Origin: Nelumbo lutea
Lineage: Eukaryota > Streptophyta > Magnoliopsida > Proteales > Nelumbonaceae
Direction: 5' to 3'
Length of the DNA stretch: 64,000 bases
NCBI GenBank assembly: GCA_022828595.1
Contig: JAKGHH010000003.1
Coordinates: 21,390,934 to 21,454,933 of the forward strand
Positions within the stretch are counted from its first letter, which is position 1. Every line of letters begins with the position of its first letter. The notes under the pieces were generated by a model. That model saw only the letters and a program-made list of their open reading frames with translations. It was not told where the DNA came from and ran no database searches. The translations under genes and the position numbers were made by a program. This document shows, in pieces, positions 1 through 11,912 of the stretch.

Positions 1-196
1 CCCCCCAACAAAGAAGGTATGCAAACTTTGCGCTATCTGGTATTATCTTGCTTTTGAAGGATTCTAACTTGAGCTTCGAAGCCGCTACACCGGGTTCCCC
101 CCGGAGCTTCCTCATCTCCTCCGTTTCAGGTTCCCTGCTACCCCGTTCAGAAGCAAGATCATTGACAACTAAGACCAGCTGGATCGCGCTCCATCA
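1..196 (+). repeat. 3' end of a Ty3/gypsy LTR, cut by the left window edge
   Basis: This stretch is closely similar to the last 195 or so bases of the LTRs at 33324-34157 and 42978-43850. Shared landmarks are the AGGTATGCAAA block, the purine/pyrimidine text around GGTTCCCCCCGGAGC, and a terminal CATCA. It ends at CCATCA (191-196), and unrelated sequence follows. The LTR must start left of the window, so a solo LTR cannot be told from the right LTR of a full element. There is no primer-binding site after it, which excludes its being a 5' LTR in this orientation. Confidence 0.85.
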
Positions 197-466
197 ATCC
201 TGTTTAGTATAAAATTGTTAATGGATTTCTTTCAACCATGGCTGTTACAGTGTTCAATATCCTCTTTAGTATGAAATAATTCAAAGAAGAACCATCAGAT
301 GTTCCAAGATAATTTGTTATAGCAATTCTAGCAGATAAGAAGAAAATTAGAGAATTAATAGTTGTGTGTAACAGAAATAATTTTCCAATAAATAGCTAAT
401 CTTCATCAACAAGAAAGAGAACTAAGCATTATAATTTGGCAATTGGGAAAAGTCATAAATGAATTA

Positions 467-724
467 ATAATCCATTGTAGCAGAAATAACTCTTCAATAA
501 ATAGTAATATAGGATTTGAGGCAATTTTGTGATATGCCCCCAAGGAGGTTCTTGCTTAGCTCTAGAACAGCTAGAACTAGTAAATCAGTGAAAAAATCTA
601 CACTGCATTGAGTTTCTGAAAAAAAACCATCGTCCCACCTTCACAGTAATAGTAATTAATATGATATTATAAGTATTTTTAATAATTTCCCTCTCCCTCT
701 ATCCCCATTGTTGGTTCACGTTAG
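467..724. repeat. dispersed direct duplication, copy A
   Basis: About 250 bp repeated in the same orientation at 1559-1798. Both copies share the text from TAATAAT...AGCAGAAATAACTC through TAGCTCTAGA and CTACACTGCATTGAG to GGTTCACGTTAG, with scattered substitutions and a roughly 20-nt extra TATGATATTATAAG-type segment in this copy. No long ORF, terminal inverted repeat or target duplication is visible. The family is not recognised; a segmental duplication is the simplest reading. Confidence 0.75.
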
Positions 725-1558
725 CAAACAACCCTTTAAATTGATCTTGGGAGGGAGTTTGACCATAAAAGGGAAAATTCAATTCCAAGACATTGCAGCA
801 ATTTAATGAACATGGGAAAGTAAACAATAGAAACTTCAATTAAAACAAAGAAAGCATATGGGTTTTAATAAATTAAATGGAAATTCTTCAAATTTAAGCG
901 CTCTAATTCTAAGCACTCGGGCTGGTCGTCTCTGATCTCTCAACTCATCCTCGAAAAACACACTGCAATTTTGATCAAACAAGCCTCCCCGCAGTTGAAT
1001 TCCTATTGGTATCAGCAGATCATCCAAAGACAAGAAAACCTAGAAGGCAAACCACAAGAAATAGCCTAGATTGGAAGGCCAAAGAACCTAGCATGAAGGG
1101 AACAGGAAGTAGAAGCGAATGTAAGCAAATTGGATATGACATAAAGAGGCGAAGAGAAACTTAGAAGGAAACCAAGATAGAAAAAGAAGAATTTAAAACC
1201 AGTTAAATTAGGAAAAAAAATTAAAACCCAGATCATATAAATAGCGAAAGAATCAAAAGGTGAAAGCCAGATGGCAGATGAATAAAGAAAAGGATCCCCC
1301 CCAAAAAAAAAATTAAACAAATAAATAAAGCAGACCCAAGTGGAAAAGCAAGTAAAGAAAAAGAAGGCGTACAAGGTAATCCATGTTGAGGTGAAAAATG
1401 AAAAATATTTGCAGATTTGAAAAATAAAATGCCTTCACCGGGAGAGGTGTTGTAGTTTTTGTCCACATTGATTTATCACCATCACCTACGTTGATTCATT
1501 AATTACTATTTATGTCCCTTCGAAATCTTTAGACGCGGTTTGGGGAGACCCAGAATTT
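725..1558. other. no gene recognised; A-rich spacer between the two duplicate copies
   Basis: Purine-rich, AT-rich DNA. The open frames here are low-complexity Phe/Leu-rich translations of A-runs on the minus strand and show no domain. I see no RNA gene or transposon terminus. Confidence 0.6.
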
Positions 1559-1798
1559 TTAATAATCAATTATAGCAGAAATAACTCTTCAATAAACAGT
1601 AATATAGGATTTGAGGCAATTTTGTGATATACCAGCAAGGAGGTTTTTGCTTAGCTCTAGACTAGCTAGAACTAGCAAATCAGTGAAAGAATCTACACTG
1701 CATTGAGTTTCTAAAAAGAAAAACCATCGTCCCTCATTTACAGTAATGGTAATTAATAATTCCTCTCTCCCTCTGTCCCCATTGATGGTTCACGTTAG
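1559..1798. repeat. dispersed direct duplication, copy B
   Basis: Second copy of the block at 467-724, same orientation, roughly 1.1 kb downstream. Similarity starts near TTAATAATCAAT and stops at CACGTTAG, after which the two loci diverge at once. The abrupt edges suggest one duplication event rather than functional conservation. Confidence 0.75.
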
Positions 1799-4200
1799 AG
1801 CAGGAAAATACCTTCTACAATGGAGGGTTTTACATGCACATTGAAGAATGGGTGGTTTTGTTCGAAGAACCCCAACTATTTTCTCAATCGTGCGCTTCTT
1901 GGCACACGCATGATAAAGCTTAGAAGGCCCGGAATTTGTATAAGCTCAGGTTGGAGCTTCTCAATTTTGGGCATTGAGAAGCTTAGAAGACACCATTAAA
2001 AGACTTGCCAAACGCAGCCTAGATTAAAGAGGATGAAAACATTATATATTATTAATGAAATGAATTAAGAATCATTTTAATATTATACATTCATGGACAA
2101 ATTGAATTGAAAATAACTTTATGAGACTTTTCTTTGATGCTTAAACTTTACAAGATTTGAATCTCTAACTTTTTAAGTAAGTAGGCAAGGATCAAATCTT
2201 ATTTGCGGCCCTATCACCTGCGGCAAGAGCAGAAAAAACAGATAGGGATACTGACAGTGCAGCCAACCTTAAAATTCTTAATCCCACTGTACGAATGGAA
2301 TGAATCCTGACAGTAAATTGACACTAAATTCATGGGCAAAATGCGATTTATAGAGGTGCGCTGCAGTATACTTCTCCGAAACAGGAAACAAATAATCATG
2401 AGTGTTGATTGATTGTTCTTTTATGTCTAATCATCATAACTTGGCAATTGTATACTTTGACTAATCTATATTATTTCAAAATATTTTCTAACTAAATGAT
2501 ACATCATCATGCCCTCTAGAAGTAAGGATTTTTTTCTAAATAGATATTGGAGGAATTAAGATAGGTCATAGGAGGTTAGAGGTGTGATAGATAAAATGTA
2601 TATTGTTACTCTCTCTTGACTTAAAAAAGGGGATTCGAGCTCTCTTTCCTTATGGACCTTACCTCCCCAAAACCAATGGACCCAATTCATGATAATTAAT
2701 CTAGGATCCATTGTAGAGACTTGTTTTTCTTGGATTGTCTAACGGCTCGGAGATTGAAGGTTTGCCATTTTCACTAAACAAGATCATGGGCACGGAGCAC
2801 TAGAGTACCATAGAACTAGGATATGTTACTCACAGCCATATCCTACTATATACAAAACATCTCCCATGAATAATAATATACAAGTATCAGAGATGTTTCT
2901 AATGCATGACTAGAACATGTTGTTGTTAGATTATTATGCCCTTAGCTCCAATGAGATTGATATACTTGTTGACATTTATTGTAAATAAATAAAGTGCATA
3001 ATTGATTCATGTTATTTTGGTGTGTTTCTGTATAATACCCTTAAACTGGACACTTATAATACTTGTGTTAGTTTAGAATCTTCACAGCCATTGAATAGAT
3101 GTGCGAAGATTTATCCTGCCAAAGCTGACACTGATGTATCGCCAAGTGGATTGGAGTGGCTTGTCTCAGCTACCAGGGTGAGACCTAAGGTACATGCAGT
3201 GTGGATTTTCTTGAAACCCTGAACTGGACCAAATTCCAGTATTGTCTTGGACCTTGGAGACAAATGGGCAAAACTGGAATGTTACACCTGACCCCTAGAC
3301 TCAACTATGGTACTGCACTAGGTGTCAGATTGGACTGTCTTTGATATGCCAATCAGTGAAATCCTTAGAAGGGGTCAAAACCTGGGTATGTTGGGACAGT
3401 TTGAGAATTCACTTGAGTGGGTGATCATAGTGACAGAATCAGCCCCTTTGTCAAACAATGTGAATGATCGGGGAATGCACTCTCTCTAATGGAAACCTAA
3501 ACTGGTGGTCGTTGATTTCAAGTTGTTAAGATTTGTTTCGCAAAATATATTTATATAGAGATATACATATATATTACGGTTTCACAAATTTTTTTCAAAA
3601 GGTTTTAATTCCCCGGGTCCATGTGAGTAGAGAGTGCAACACTGTATCTTGCAACCGAGGGAGAAGTCCTCTCTTGTTGGGCAGTGTTTGATAATTATGG
3701 GCTGAGAGGTTAAGTGTAAGACCATTGAGGATAATACCTGATGGGTTAATCTTATATCTGCCCATAGCCCTTGGGCCTTCATAAGGTGGCTGGACCCAAT
3801 GACCATTTAATGTAAATGTTGGGCCCATTAAGAGCCCAAACTAATGGGCTCAGGGGTTCATTATGTTCTGCAATGAATTCGGCCAGGCCTTGTAACAAAA
3901 GTTGGATTGAACCCATGTGGCTAATGTGTAAATCAATGCTACGGTCCCACACCATACAAAAAGAACCAAGCTAGCCAGCATTTAAAGGGAAAGTGAGCTA
4001 TGTGACTAAATGGGCCTAAAGCCCATTTCGAACTGGGCTTAAGTGAGTTAATTAAAAGGGGACAATTTCTGATTTATAATCTGATCAGGATTAGCTAAAG
4101 GATAAGATAAGTCTTATCCATTTAAGAGTCTAGATCCAAATATCAAATTTAAATAAAGAAACTCTTCCTAATTGGATTAAGAAGCTGATCCAAAGAATGC
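1799..4200. other. intergenic DNA, nothing recognised
   Basis: AT-rich DNA with no convincing coding frame, terminal repeat or RNA gene. Short open frames at 2214-2399 (-) and 3022-3222 (+) show no family similarity that I can name. Confidence 0.5.
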
Positions 4201-4208
4201 TATAAATA
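4201..4208 (+). promoter_or_regulatory. TATA-like box with no recognised gene downstream
   Basis: TATAAATA at 4201 is followed by a C-rich leader-like stretch (about 4225-4300) and a 91-codon open frame at 4333-4608 of unknown identity. The arrangement resembles a plant promoter and 5' leader, or the U3/R part of an old LTR. No second LTR copy is seen in the window. Weak, context-only call. Confidence 0.25.
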
Positions 4209-4839
4209 GGGGGCGAATTCACCAGTTTTACACACTCAGCAATCTGTAAAATTCTTCCCCAATTCTTGTCGCCCCTACCCAATTCGATCTCCACTCTTGG
4301 ATCTGATCAATAATAGTTCTTGATATTGTTTCTTGCTAGAAGAAAACAATCTAAAGTCATGCTCTCTAGCCACTTGCATGATTCTTGCTGAAGAATTAGG
4401 GTTCTTGCTGAAGAACCACTTTGTTGATCCTGCCTCATCATACGCTATGTCTTCAGTGAAGGCGGGTTTTGGTCACCTCTTTGGGCGTAAACACCTACGT
4501 TGGGAGTTACTATTATTCTGTATCAGGTACATCCCTCCTTGCTTCCTTTTGGTTTCAGACTTGGTCCAACTTGTTTTAAGAACAAACATTGAAAATGCGG
4601 TTTTCTAAATTAGGGAATAGGATTCCCGGATGGGAGAAAAAAAATTTTGAAGTTTCGCCCAGCCACCCTACATGGTTCAGCCATCCATATGAGGGATCTC
4701 CCATCCCTTCAGTTGTGAAGCTAATGTGAGGAGAAGATTTGGACTCAATACCATGGTGCAGTAGATGAAGCAACAAATTGGGGCTGGCTTAAATGCAGAC
4801 CCATTAGATCAGATTGTGCTAGATACCGAACCATTCTAC

Positions 4840-5084
4840 AATTCGATTGTCTAGTTCGAACAAATGACCCATTCTGATTTTAAAATAATTAAAATAAAAA
4901 ACGGTAAAGTAACATTGTCCATGTCAACATGTCAATGGTTCGAGTGCTTGAGTCAATGAATCGTTGATCTAATCAACGATGTTTTACCCAAGAGCAGTTT
5001 TAAGGTGAAACAGAACTAGTTACTTGGCCGATTCCCGGGTCAACCTCTCCAACTATCTGATCCAGTCCAATTTTCAAAACCATG
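4840..5084 (+). mobile_element. MITE-like copy of the CATGGTTTT family (hAT-type)
   Basis: The right end (CAATTTTCAAAACCATG, ending 5084) is the same terminus as in the element at 61648-61819. The interior (TCTAGTTCGAACAAATG, GACCCATTCTGA, AATCGTTGATCTAATCAACG) matches the reverse complement of the element at 55738-56032. The left terminus is degraded and no target duplication is readable here; the family assignment rests on the other two copies. Confidence 0.55.
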
Positions 5085-6043
5085 ACCCTGAGCATTCTTT
5101 TATATTAGGAAATTGGAATTGGAGTCATGGATAACTTAAGTCAGTTGAGAATTGGGATCTCCAACCAATAAAACACTTCTAACACTGGATGTTCGAATCA
5201 TCGAATGTATTTTTTTGTGTCGGGGAGATACCAGACTCGGCTTAAGTGCATTGGAAATTTGATGCAAGTTACATATGCAGGATTAGAAGTGTAATGGGTC
5301 ATTCCCATTTTTTCGGGCCGCTCACACTGTAGTGTGCCGTGTCATGCCAGCACTTAGCTTTGACAGACCGTGCCTACTAAGCACAAATCCCTTAAGAGCT
5401 GAGCCTAGCACTGCCTGAGGCCCAAGCCCCATTGGCCATGGGTTGGCACAATTCTTTTAATAAAATTTGAAAGAAAAATAGTGAAATTTCAAAATAAATT
5501 AACAAAATAAATAAATAATTGAAATAAAAATCTTAAAATTTTATTTTGTATAAATTTTGATATATACAATTGTTTATATATGATATAATAAAATAAAATT
5601 AGAATATTATTATATACAGACATAGCCTTGGGCAGCACAGCCCATTTTACATCTCTATATAAGGACTAGACCAATGAACACTCATTCCCAATTAACGGTA
5701 AGTTGGGCTTGGGCTTCATCCTTCAACCCATAGTTAAGTCTTGCTCTGGGCAACAAGTTTCCACAAGAGACTTTTCTTTAGAGAGCAAACTGTGGTTTTA
5801 ATTTCAAACTGCGTTTTGTTTTGACCAGTTAACTTCCATGGTGGTGGGTCCCCATTGCTTTTACCAAAGTAAAGTCTTTACCGCCATTGTTGTTCAATTT
5901 GTTTTTTCTAGAGAATTCATTGTTGTTCAATTGATTTCTCGATCACCCCAGACTAGTTTATAGATCTCAGAAACAAAAATCCCAGTGACTTGCAATAAGC
6001 GAATTAACAAAGACCGATTCCAAAGTGAAGTAAAATTCTCTTA
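5085..6043. other. intergenic DNA, nothing coding
   Basis: AT-rich spacer. Around 5310-5650 lies text rich in GGCCCAAGCCC/GGGCTTGGGC words, of the type that occurs in dispersed plant repeats (similar wording near 20560-20910 and 45890-46000). Boundaries cannot be set. Confidence 0.4.
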
Positions 6044-7421
6044 GCGCCGTTCGCTTATTGGGAACGGGAAGTTATTTTTTGGGGTAAATGCACTTATTCA
6101 AATAAGTGTTTTTTGGAAAATATTTATCTGGGATAAATGTATTTATTAATGTTCTTTTATTTATTATGTAAATAAGACAATGACCATTTTAATCATAAAA
6201 ATCTGTTATTAAAAGGGATAATTTTGTCCCATCCAAGTGTTGATAATTTTCTTTTCAAGGGCAATTTTGCCCACATGGGAGATGGGTATTAAGTGATGCA
6301 TAGGGAAAATAAATTTTCCATGAACCACATAAATTTGAAAAAGGAATATGGATATTTTGGTCAATGTGAACCAAAATCCCGTTAACCAACTTTTTCCCTT
6401 ATTAAAATCCAAAAAACAGATGGAACCCTCAAAGTGAAATAAAATTTCTGGTAACCAATGCTCTTCTAGGGTGGGTAAGTTGCTTACCCATCCGTTGAAA
6501 ATGTTAAAACCCCCTGCCTCCGTCTTTACCCAAATAGGTTGAAACATGATCAAACACATGCACTCTGTAAGCACGTTACCCAGGTCCCAGTAAACAAATG
6601 GAGACTTTAAATATATATTTGGCATCGATGTTGTAGTTGCAACACAAAATGGTGCTGCTAATGTGTGGCTTGGAGCACCGTTTTCTCATAAAACGGTGCC
6701 TTTTATTTTTGTTTGGAATCATTGCCGTCAAGTAGGACATCTCTTGGAGCAACAGTAACTTTTTTATTTGGTACCATTGCTCCAGGAAACATTTTCAGCA
6801 CTAGTACCCATTATCCAGTGCCACATCACTACCCTGTTGGCAACAACGAGCTGCAGCTCCAAGAAACACCAAATTTGGCATTGCTCCAAGCCATGGCTTC
6901 CCAATTTCCGAGGCGTGGCTTGGAGCACCATTTTCTATGGAAAAATGGTTCCAAACAAATGCTCATTTCCTGGAGCACCATTTTTTCGATGTGGTGTTGT
7001 TGCTCTAGGAAACAACAACGATGCCAAACAGCCCCTAAGGGGGTGTTTGTTTTTGGGATTTTGAGAGGGGGAAAGTTGGTCAATGGGATTCACCAAGAAA
7101 CCTATGTTCTTTTTTTAGATTTATGTGGAGACCAGGGAAAGTTTATTTTCTTGGGCATTACTTACTCAGGTAAGGGATACCCATCTCCTAGGTGGGTAAA
7201 TTAATTTTCCCATTTGGGGAAAGTTATCAACATTTGGATGGGACAAAAATGCCCCCTTTGATAATGACATTTTTATGGCTAAAATGGTCATTATCTTATT
7301 TACTTGGGAAATAAAAGAACATGGAAAAATGCACTTACTCAGATAAATATTTCCCAGGAAACACATACCTGGGTAAGTACATTTACCCAGATAAATAACT
7401 TGTAGAAAAGCAAACAGGCCC
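6044..7421. mobile_element. fold-back (long inverted repeat) DNA element with a second inverted-repeat element inside
   Basis: The outer arms, about 6044-6420 and 7070-7421, are inverted copies of each other. For example GGTAAATGCACTTATTC (left) pairs with the reverse complement of the right arm, and both arms contain the same blocks for AATAAGACAATGACCATTTT and AATTTTGTCCCATCC. Ends read GCGCCGTTCGCTT (left) and, reverse-complemented, GGGCCTGTTTGCTT (right). An inner inverted-repeat pair, about 6619-6700 and 6960-7033 (TTGGCATCGATGTTGT against its complement), looks like a separate nested element. No transposase is encoded. TA flanks both ends but is too short to prove a target duplication, so the superfamily is open. 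Confidence 0.7.
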
Positions 7422-8467
7422 TAAAAAAATGATTTTCACCATTTCACAACCATTTCCATCTTGAAATGTGAAAATCGTTTAGGCAAATGGGCTACACAGT
7501 GTGGTAGTCCTCCCTCTGGTGAAGGCTGGATTCAATCCTAGGCTCCCATCTCTCAGCTACAACAACCAGGCAGAGACTATCATCAAGCTAAATTATAGCA
7601 CCTTTTTGTGTTGACAGTTGGGACTTGATACTTGACAGAACCCTTTATTCTATTCTTTCAAGGAAACCTTCTTGAAACTTTTCAAAATATCAAATTTGTT
7701 TTCTTTGTGATTGAGTATCGTGTAGAGTCCCTTATTAATTCTCTATGGGGAAGTAAGAACTAGAAATATACCACCAAATCAAGTTCCAAAGGAAAACATC
7801 AATCATCCCTTGTTTCCACATCTAATATGTTGAAATCAAGTCTATAAGAGCCTAGCTAATTACTTGTCAGAGATGCAGTGTTCATTTCATGGCTTCACTC
7901 GATTTCTTATAGATTAGAGAATTAAGAGATAAAATCTTCCAAGAGATTAATTAGTGTACTAGAAGCGGAAACAGCTGTGTCCGTCCTATTCCGCATCCAT
8001 ATTTGAAGATACATGCGCAAAAGACACCATTTTTTATATTGAGCTGGTTGGCCTTGTTCATGGGTTTCATAGCATTGATCGTATTCAACTATTCAAAGGG
8101 TGAAATCATTCAACCAGCATTGTGGCCATCAGACGCAGATATCTACGAGGATACGTCAGGTAACATGTGACTGACCGACGTTGAGACACTTCCGAGAGTG
8201 GCCAAGCAAGCAGTCAATTTCCCAGCTTCTTATTCTTGTCTGAGGGAGCAAGTTCTAGAACACCCTTTCATTTCCCACCTAACTCCTGAAATTTGTATCT
8301 GAAAGATTGTAAGGATATGTTTTGAAATGAGATTTTCTTATCAACCTATCCAAAAGCAGTTCAGAATTAGAATTTGAATATGCAACACGCAAGAATTGCA
8401 ACCTCCAAATGTGCACGGTAATGCTTTCTTCTTGATTCTTGTCAAACTAATTACCTCTTTCTTCATG
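7422..8467. other. upstream region of DUF1262 gene 1, nothing else recognised
   Basis: AT-rich DNA without a supported gene. A (GA)n run sits at about 8545-8562, just before the DUF1262 start, as is common in plant 5' leaders. Confidence 0.5.
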
Positions 8468-8474
8468 TATAAAG
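8468..8474 (+). promoter_or_regulatory. possible TATA box of DUF1262 gene 1
   Basis: TATAAAG, 115 nt upstream of the ATG at 8583. Spacing suits a plant promoter with a short GA-rich leader; no other support. Confidence 0.35.
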
Positions 8475-8582
8475 ACAGAATGGTGTCAAGGATTGATCTT
8501 ACAGTGTTGAGACAACAAATAATAAGAAGGGCGAGGTGGGGGGAGAGAGAGAGAGAGAGAGGAGAGGTGTTTGAGATACAAA

Positions 8583-9829
8583 ATGTATGTGACAAGGCCT
8601 CTCTCACTGTACAGGCAGTTCCCCAACATCCTCTCATTACCTCCACCTGAAGGTCCGAATTCAGGTTATCTCGTAATTCAAGATGAAGACTCAGTTGATA
8701 CCTACTGCTTTGGGCTGTACAGAGACCCTGTCATTAGAGATCTACCATTCCCCCAAGACAAAATCCTTAGCGTCTCGACCACTGAAGAGGAGGCCTACTT
8801 CATTCCAGTTCCGAATCAGCCGCTGTCTTCCCATCGTTACTATGTCATAAAAGCTCATGGAAAACGAAAAGGGTACGCGTTATTCCATTAAAACAGCAAC
8901 TATTTCAACATTGCTGCATGAGTTGTTTTAATTTTGACTGTGTTTCGATTGAATATGTAGGGAATCACGCACCAGTTCAAGGAAGGAGGACATGGGTAGT
9001 TGTTTTTGCAGCTTCATTAAACCAAGAGCTTTTGATCACCAAGATATGATGTATCAACAGGTTGAAATCATTCGTTTGGACACTTCATGCTGCAGGGGAA
9101 GTAGCGGCTTTGTTGCCAAGTCTGTTATGCCTGAAGCATCTCCTCCAAAGTTCTTAAGAACAGAAGGGTGGCAGGTTACTGCCTCAACCCCAAGGCACTA
9201 CAGACTAGGAGAGGCCCAGGGACTTGATTTCTCTCTTCAGCAACGCCTACCAGAATTCGACTTTCCACTATCTGAGAAGAGCCCTGGGACGGTGGTCATA
9301 GGGAAGTGGTATTGCCCTTTCATGTTTGTAAAGGAAGAAGGAAGACTAAAAGACCAGATGAAGCGATCAATATTTTACGAGATGACACTCGAGCAGCAGT
9401 GGGAACAGATCTACACATGCGAGAATAATCTTGGCCAGAGCAATAGTGTGGTTGTGAACGTGTTTGTTGAAAGTGAATTGGCATTGATCTGGGGCAAGGA
9501 ACCTGCGCAGCATGACACAGATGTTGTTGATGGGGTAATGTGGTTTAGAACTGTAGAAGGAGAAGAGAGTGTTGGGTTGAGTTTGTCAATCATGGAAAGA
9601 ATGAAATGGGAGCAAGAAAGAGTAGGGTGGACTAGTGGGAGTAACAGACAGGTGAGAGGAGTTTGGAGGGGAGAATGGTGGATGGAGCAAGTTTGGTTGT
9701 TATATTCTGGTCGAGAGATTTGTATTGAAAAGATTGGATGGAAGCTTGTTGCTCACTTATGAGTTCAGGCATACCCATCAGATTCAATCCAAATGGGAAC
9801 GAGCTCTAGCTTTGACTCCATTGGAATAG
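8583..9829 (+). pseudogene. DUF1262 family gene 1, frameshifted near its 3' end
   Basis: Member of the plant DUF1262 family, whose function is not established. Exon 1 is 8583-8872 and opens with MYVTRPLSLYRQ, as in the other two copies. The intron (8873-8960, GT-AG) splits a Gly codon at the same place as in genes 2 and 3. Exon 2 begins at 8961. The frame runs well into the conserved second half (GKWYCPFMFV, EQQWEQIYTCENN, RMKWEQERVGW), then shifts at about 9655. Against gene 2, 14 nt are missing just after GTGAG. The read-through frame stops at 9762 with an unrelated tail (363 aa). The conserved C-terminal text (EEFGGENGG, GCYILVERFVLKR, FRHTHQIQSKW) continues in another frame to a TAG at 9827-9829. 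It could still make a truncated protein; a base-calling error is the alternative. The ATG at 8992 inside exon 2 is not the start. Confidence 0.8.
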
Positions 9830-10141
9830 TAGTATCGGTGCATAAAATGAATAAAAATGAGACTAGTGTTCTGATTTTGTGAGGCTTCAGCTTACCATGC
9901 ATTTTACGGTTAGATTTCCTTCAGCCCATAAGGTGGCGTTTGATAGCACTCCTTTGGAACGTTTCTTGTGTTCTAGTGAGCCAAAAATTGCCGTTTTTCT
10001 GTTTCTGTTTCAGAAACGTTTCCTGGGGAATGCCTTCTCCTAAATTTCAAAGGATCATGAATCAGCACTAACTATACAACCTTAAATTGACTAAATAAAT
10101 TAATCGAAACCACAAAGTGCATATGACTTAAGAAATTGACC
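9830..10141. other. 3' flank of DUF1262 gene 1, nothing recognised
   Basis: AT-rich non-coding DNA up to the copia target site. The five bases just before the copia LTR (AAGTC, 10142-10146) are one copy of its target-site duplication. Confidence 0.5.
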
Positions 10142-10146
10142 AAGTC

Positions 10147-10371
10147 TGAAAATTTTCGGAAGCCTTTGATCCTCAATTTTCATTGATATCTTATGATATA
10201 TATATAAATATACAAATTCGATCCTGCCTTTCCTAATCTAAAAAGGAAATACAAAGCTTTCTAAAACTTCTAAATCCTAACTGTACATGTAATATACAAA
10301 TCCGGGATGAGGATGAGGATGAGCTTTCAAATCCGGGATGAAAGCGATGAAAGCCTTATCTTCGTCCAATA
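10147..10371 (-). repeat. copia 3' LTR (225 bp)
   Basis: Runs from TGAAAATTTTCGG (10147, + strand) to CGTCCAATA (10371). The block GATGAAAGCCTTATCTTCGT recurs at 16206-16225 and 16420-16439, the 5' LTR copies. It is preceded by the target duplication AAGTC and followed by a polypurine tract. Confidence 0.85.
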
Positions 10372-10395
10372 CTCCCCCTCAAGGTGGTGCATGAG
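10372..10395 (-). other. copia polypurine tract
   Basis: On the minus strand this reads as a G/A-rich run ending ACCTTGAGGGGGAG directly against the 3' LTR, the usual primer site for plus-strand synthesis in copia elements. Confidence 0.75.
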
Positions 10396-10439
10396 GATTA
10401 CGAATGCCCAGCTTGAGAAGGAAAAAATCAAACTATTTT

Positions 10440-11912
10440 TGTCCGAGAACCTTTGTGAAAATGTAGGCAATTTGTTCACCAATACGGACATAGGAAGGCG
10501 CAATGGTGTCGGCTTGCAGCTCATTGCGAATGAAATGACAATCAACTTCAATATGTTTGGTTCACTCATGGAATACAGAGTTTGCAGCAATGTATAGAGC
10601 AGCTTGATTGTCACAAAACAAGCGTATAGGTTGAGGATGAGATATACCCAAAGACAACAGGAGACCTTTTAGCCACTTCAACTCACAACTGGCAGTAGCC
10701 ATTGACCGGCATTCAGCCTCGGCAGAAGAACGGGAGACAGTATGTTGTTTCTTAGTCTTCCAGGAGATAGGGGAATGTCCGAACATGACAAAATACCCAG
10801 TAAGAGAGTAACGAGTTAGAGGACAACTCGCCCAGTCAGAATCACAATAGGCATACAATTGCATATCACTATCAGAGCGCAAAAATATTCCTTGACCAGG
10901 ACGTCCTTTTAGATAACGAATCACACGTAATGTCGCATCCCAATGATCAACACGAGGACACTGCATAAATTGAGCCAAGACATGAATGCAATAACTGAGC
11001 TATGGTCGTGTAATGGTTAAATAAATCAAATGGCCCACAAGACGTCGATATCGTTCAGGGTCATCCAGGAGTGCTCTGTCAGCAAGGGCAAGTTTATGAT
11101 TCTAAGTAATAGGAAGGTGAGCAGGTTTGGATCCCAATAAGCCAGTTTCTGTAATAATATCAAGTGCATATTTTCTTTGGCAAAGAAATACCCCTGATGA
11201 TCCGCGAGTCACTTCGATGCCCAAAACATATTTAAGAATACCCAAGTCCTTCATGCGAAAACACCGGTTCATATACTATTTAAATTTGCGTATGAACTCC
11301 GGGTTATTCCCACCAACGATTAATTCATCAACATAAACCAAGACGTGCAAGACAACCCCATTCTTGCGATATGTAAATAAGGAATAATCGAAATAGGACT
11401 ATTCAAAACCAAAAGTTTCAAGGCATCAAAACCAAAAGTTTCAAGGCAGCACCTAACTTAGAGAACCAGTTTCGGGGGGCTTACCGCAGACCATACAACG
11501 ATTTCTAGAGTTTGCATACATTTCCAGTTTCGGAGGCCAAAAAACCTGGAGGAGGTTTCATATAGACCTCCTCATGGAGATCACCGTGCATAAAAGTATT
11601 GTGAACATCCATCTGATACAATTCCCAATGTTGGGCCACAGCAACTGCTAAGAAGGTTCAAACTGTGACCATTTTAGCCACACGGGCAAAGGTCTCGTTG
11701 TAATCAAGACCTTCAACTTGAGTGTTGCCCAGGACTATCAATCGTGCTTTAAATCTTTCAATGGATCCATCAGAGTTGTACTTGATTTTGTAGACCCATT
11801 TACACCCAATTGCCTTTTTTCCAGGTGGGAGGTCTTCTAAGGTCCATATCCCATTGTCTTCCAAAGCCTGTATCTCTTGGCGCATAGCCTCGTGCCACCG
11901 AGCATCAGTCAT
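10440..11912 (-). pseudogene. copia reverse transcriptase and RNase H, degenerate
   Basis: Minus-strand text starts with the reverse transcriptase entry block in the open stretch 11658-11912 ([43 protein letters not shown]). After stops and frame changes it reaches the catalytic box at 11324-11335, which reads YVDE instead of YVDD. The RNase H part is the open stretch 10562-10978 (CDSDWASCPLTRYSLTGY, SWKTKKQHTVSRSSAEAE) and continues in frame past 10562 as the HIEVDCHFIRN block. Several stops interrupt the reading, so no active polymerase can be made. Confidence 0.85.

Noticed and set aside
1066..1466. Two overlapping Phe-rich minus-strand frames
   Set aside because: Again low-complexity translation of A-rich DNA with no homology pattern.
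6713..7204. 163-codon open frame in the fold-back element
   Set aside because: Overlaps inverted-repeat structure, has no recognised domain, and competing frames of similar length exist on both strands.
8992..9762. Single-exon DUF1262 gene starting at the ATG 8992
   Set aside because: The three copies share exon 1 (MYV.RPLS) and a split Gly codon, so 8992 is an internal Met of exon 2.
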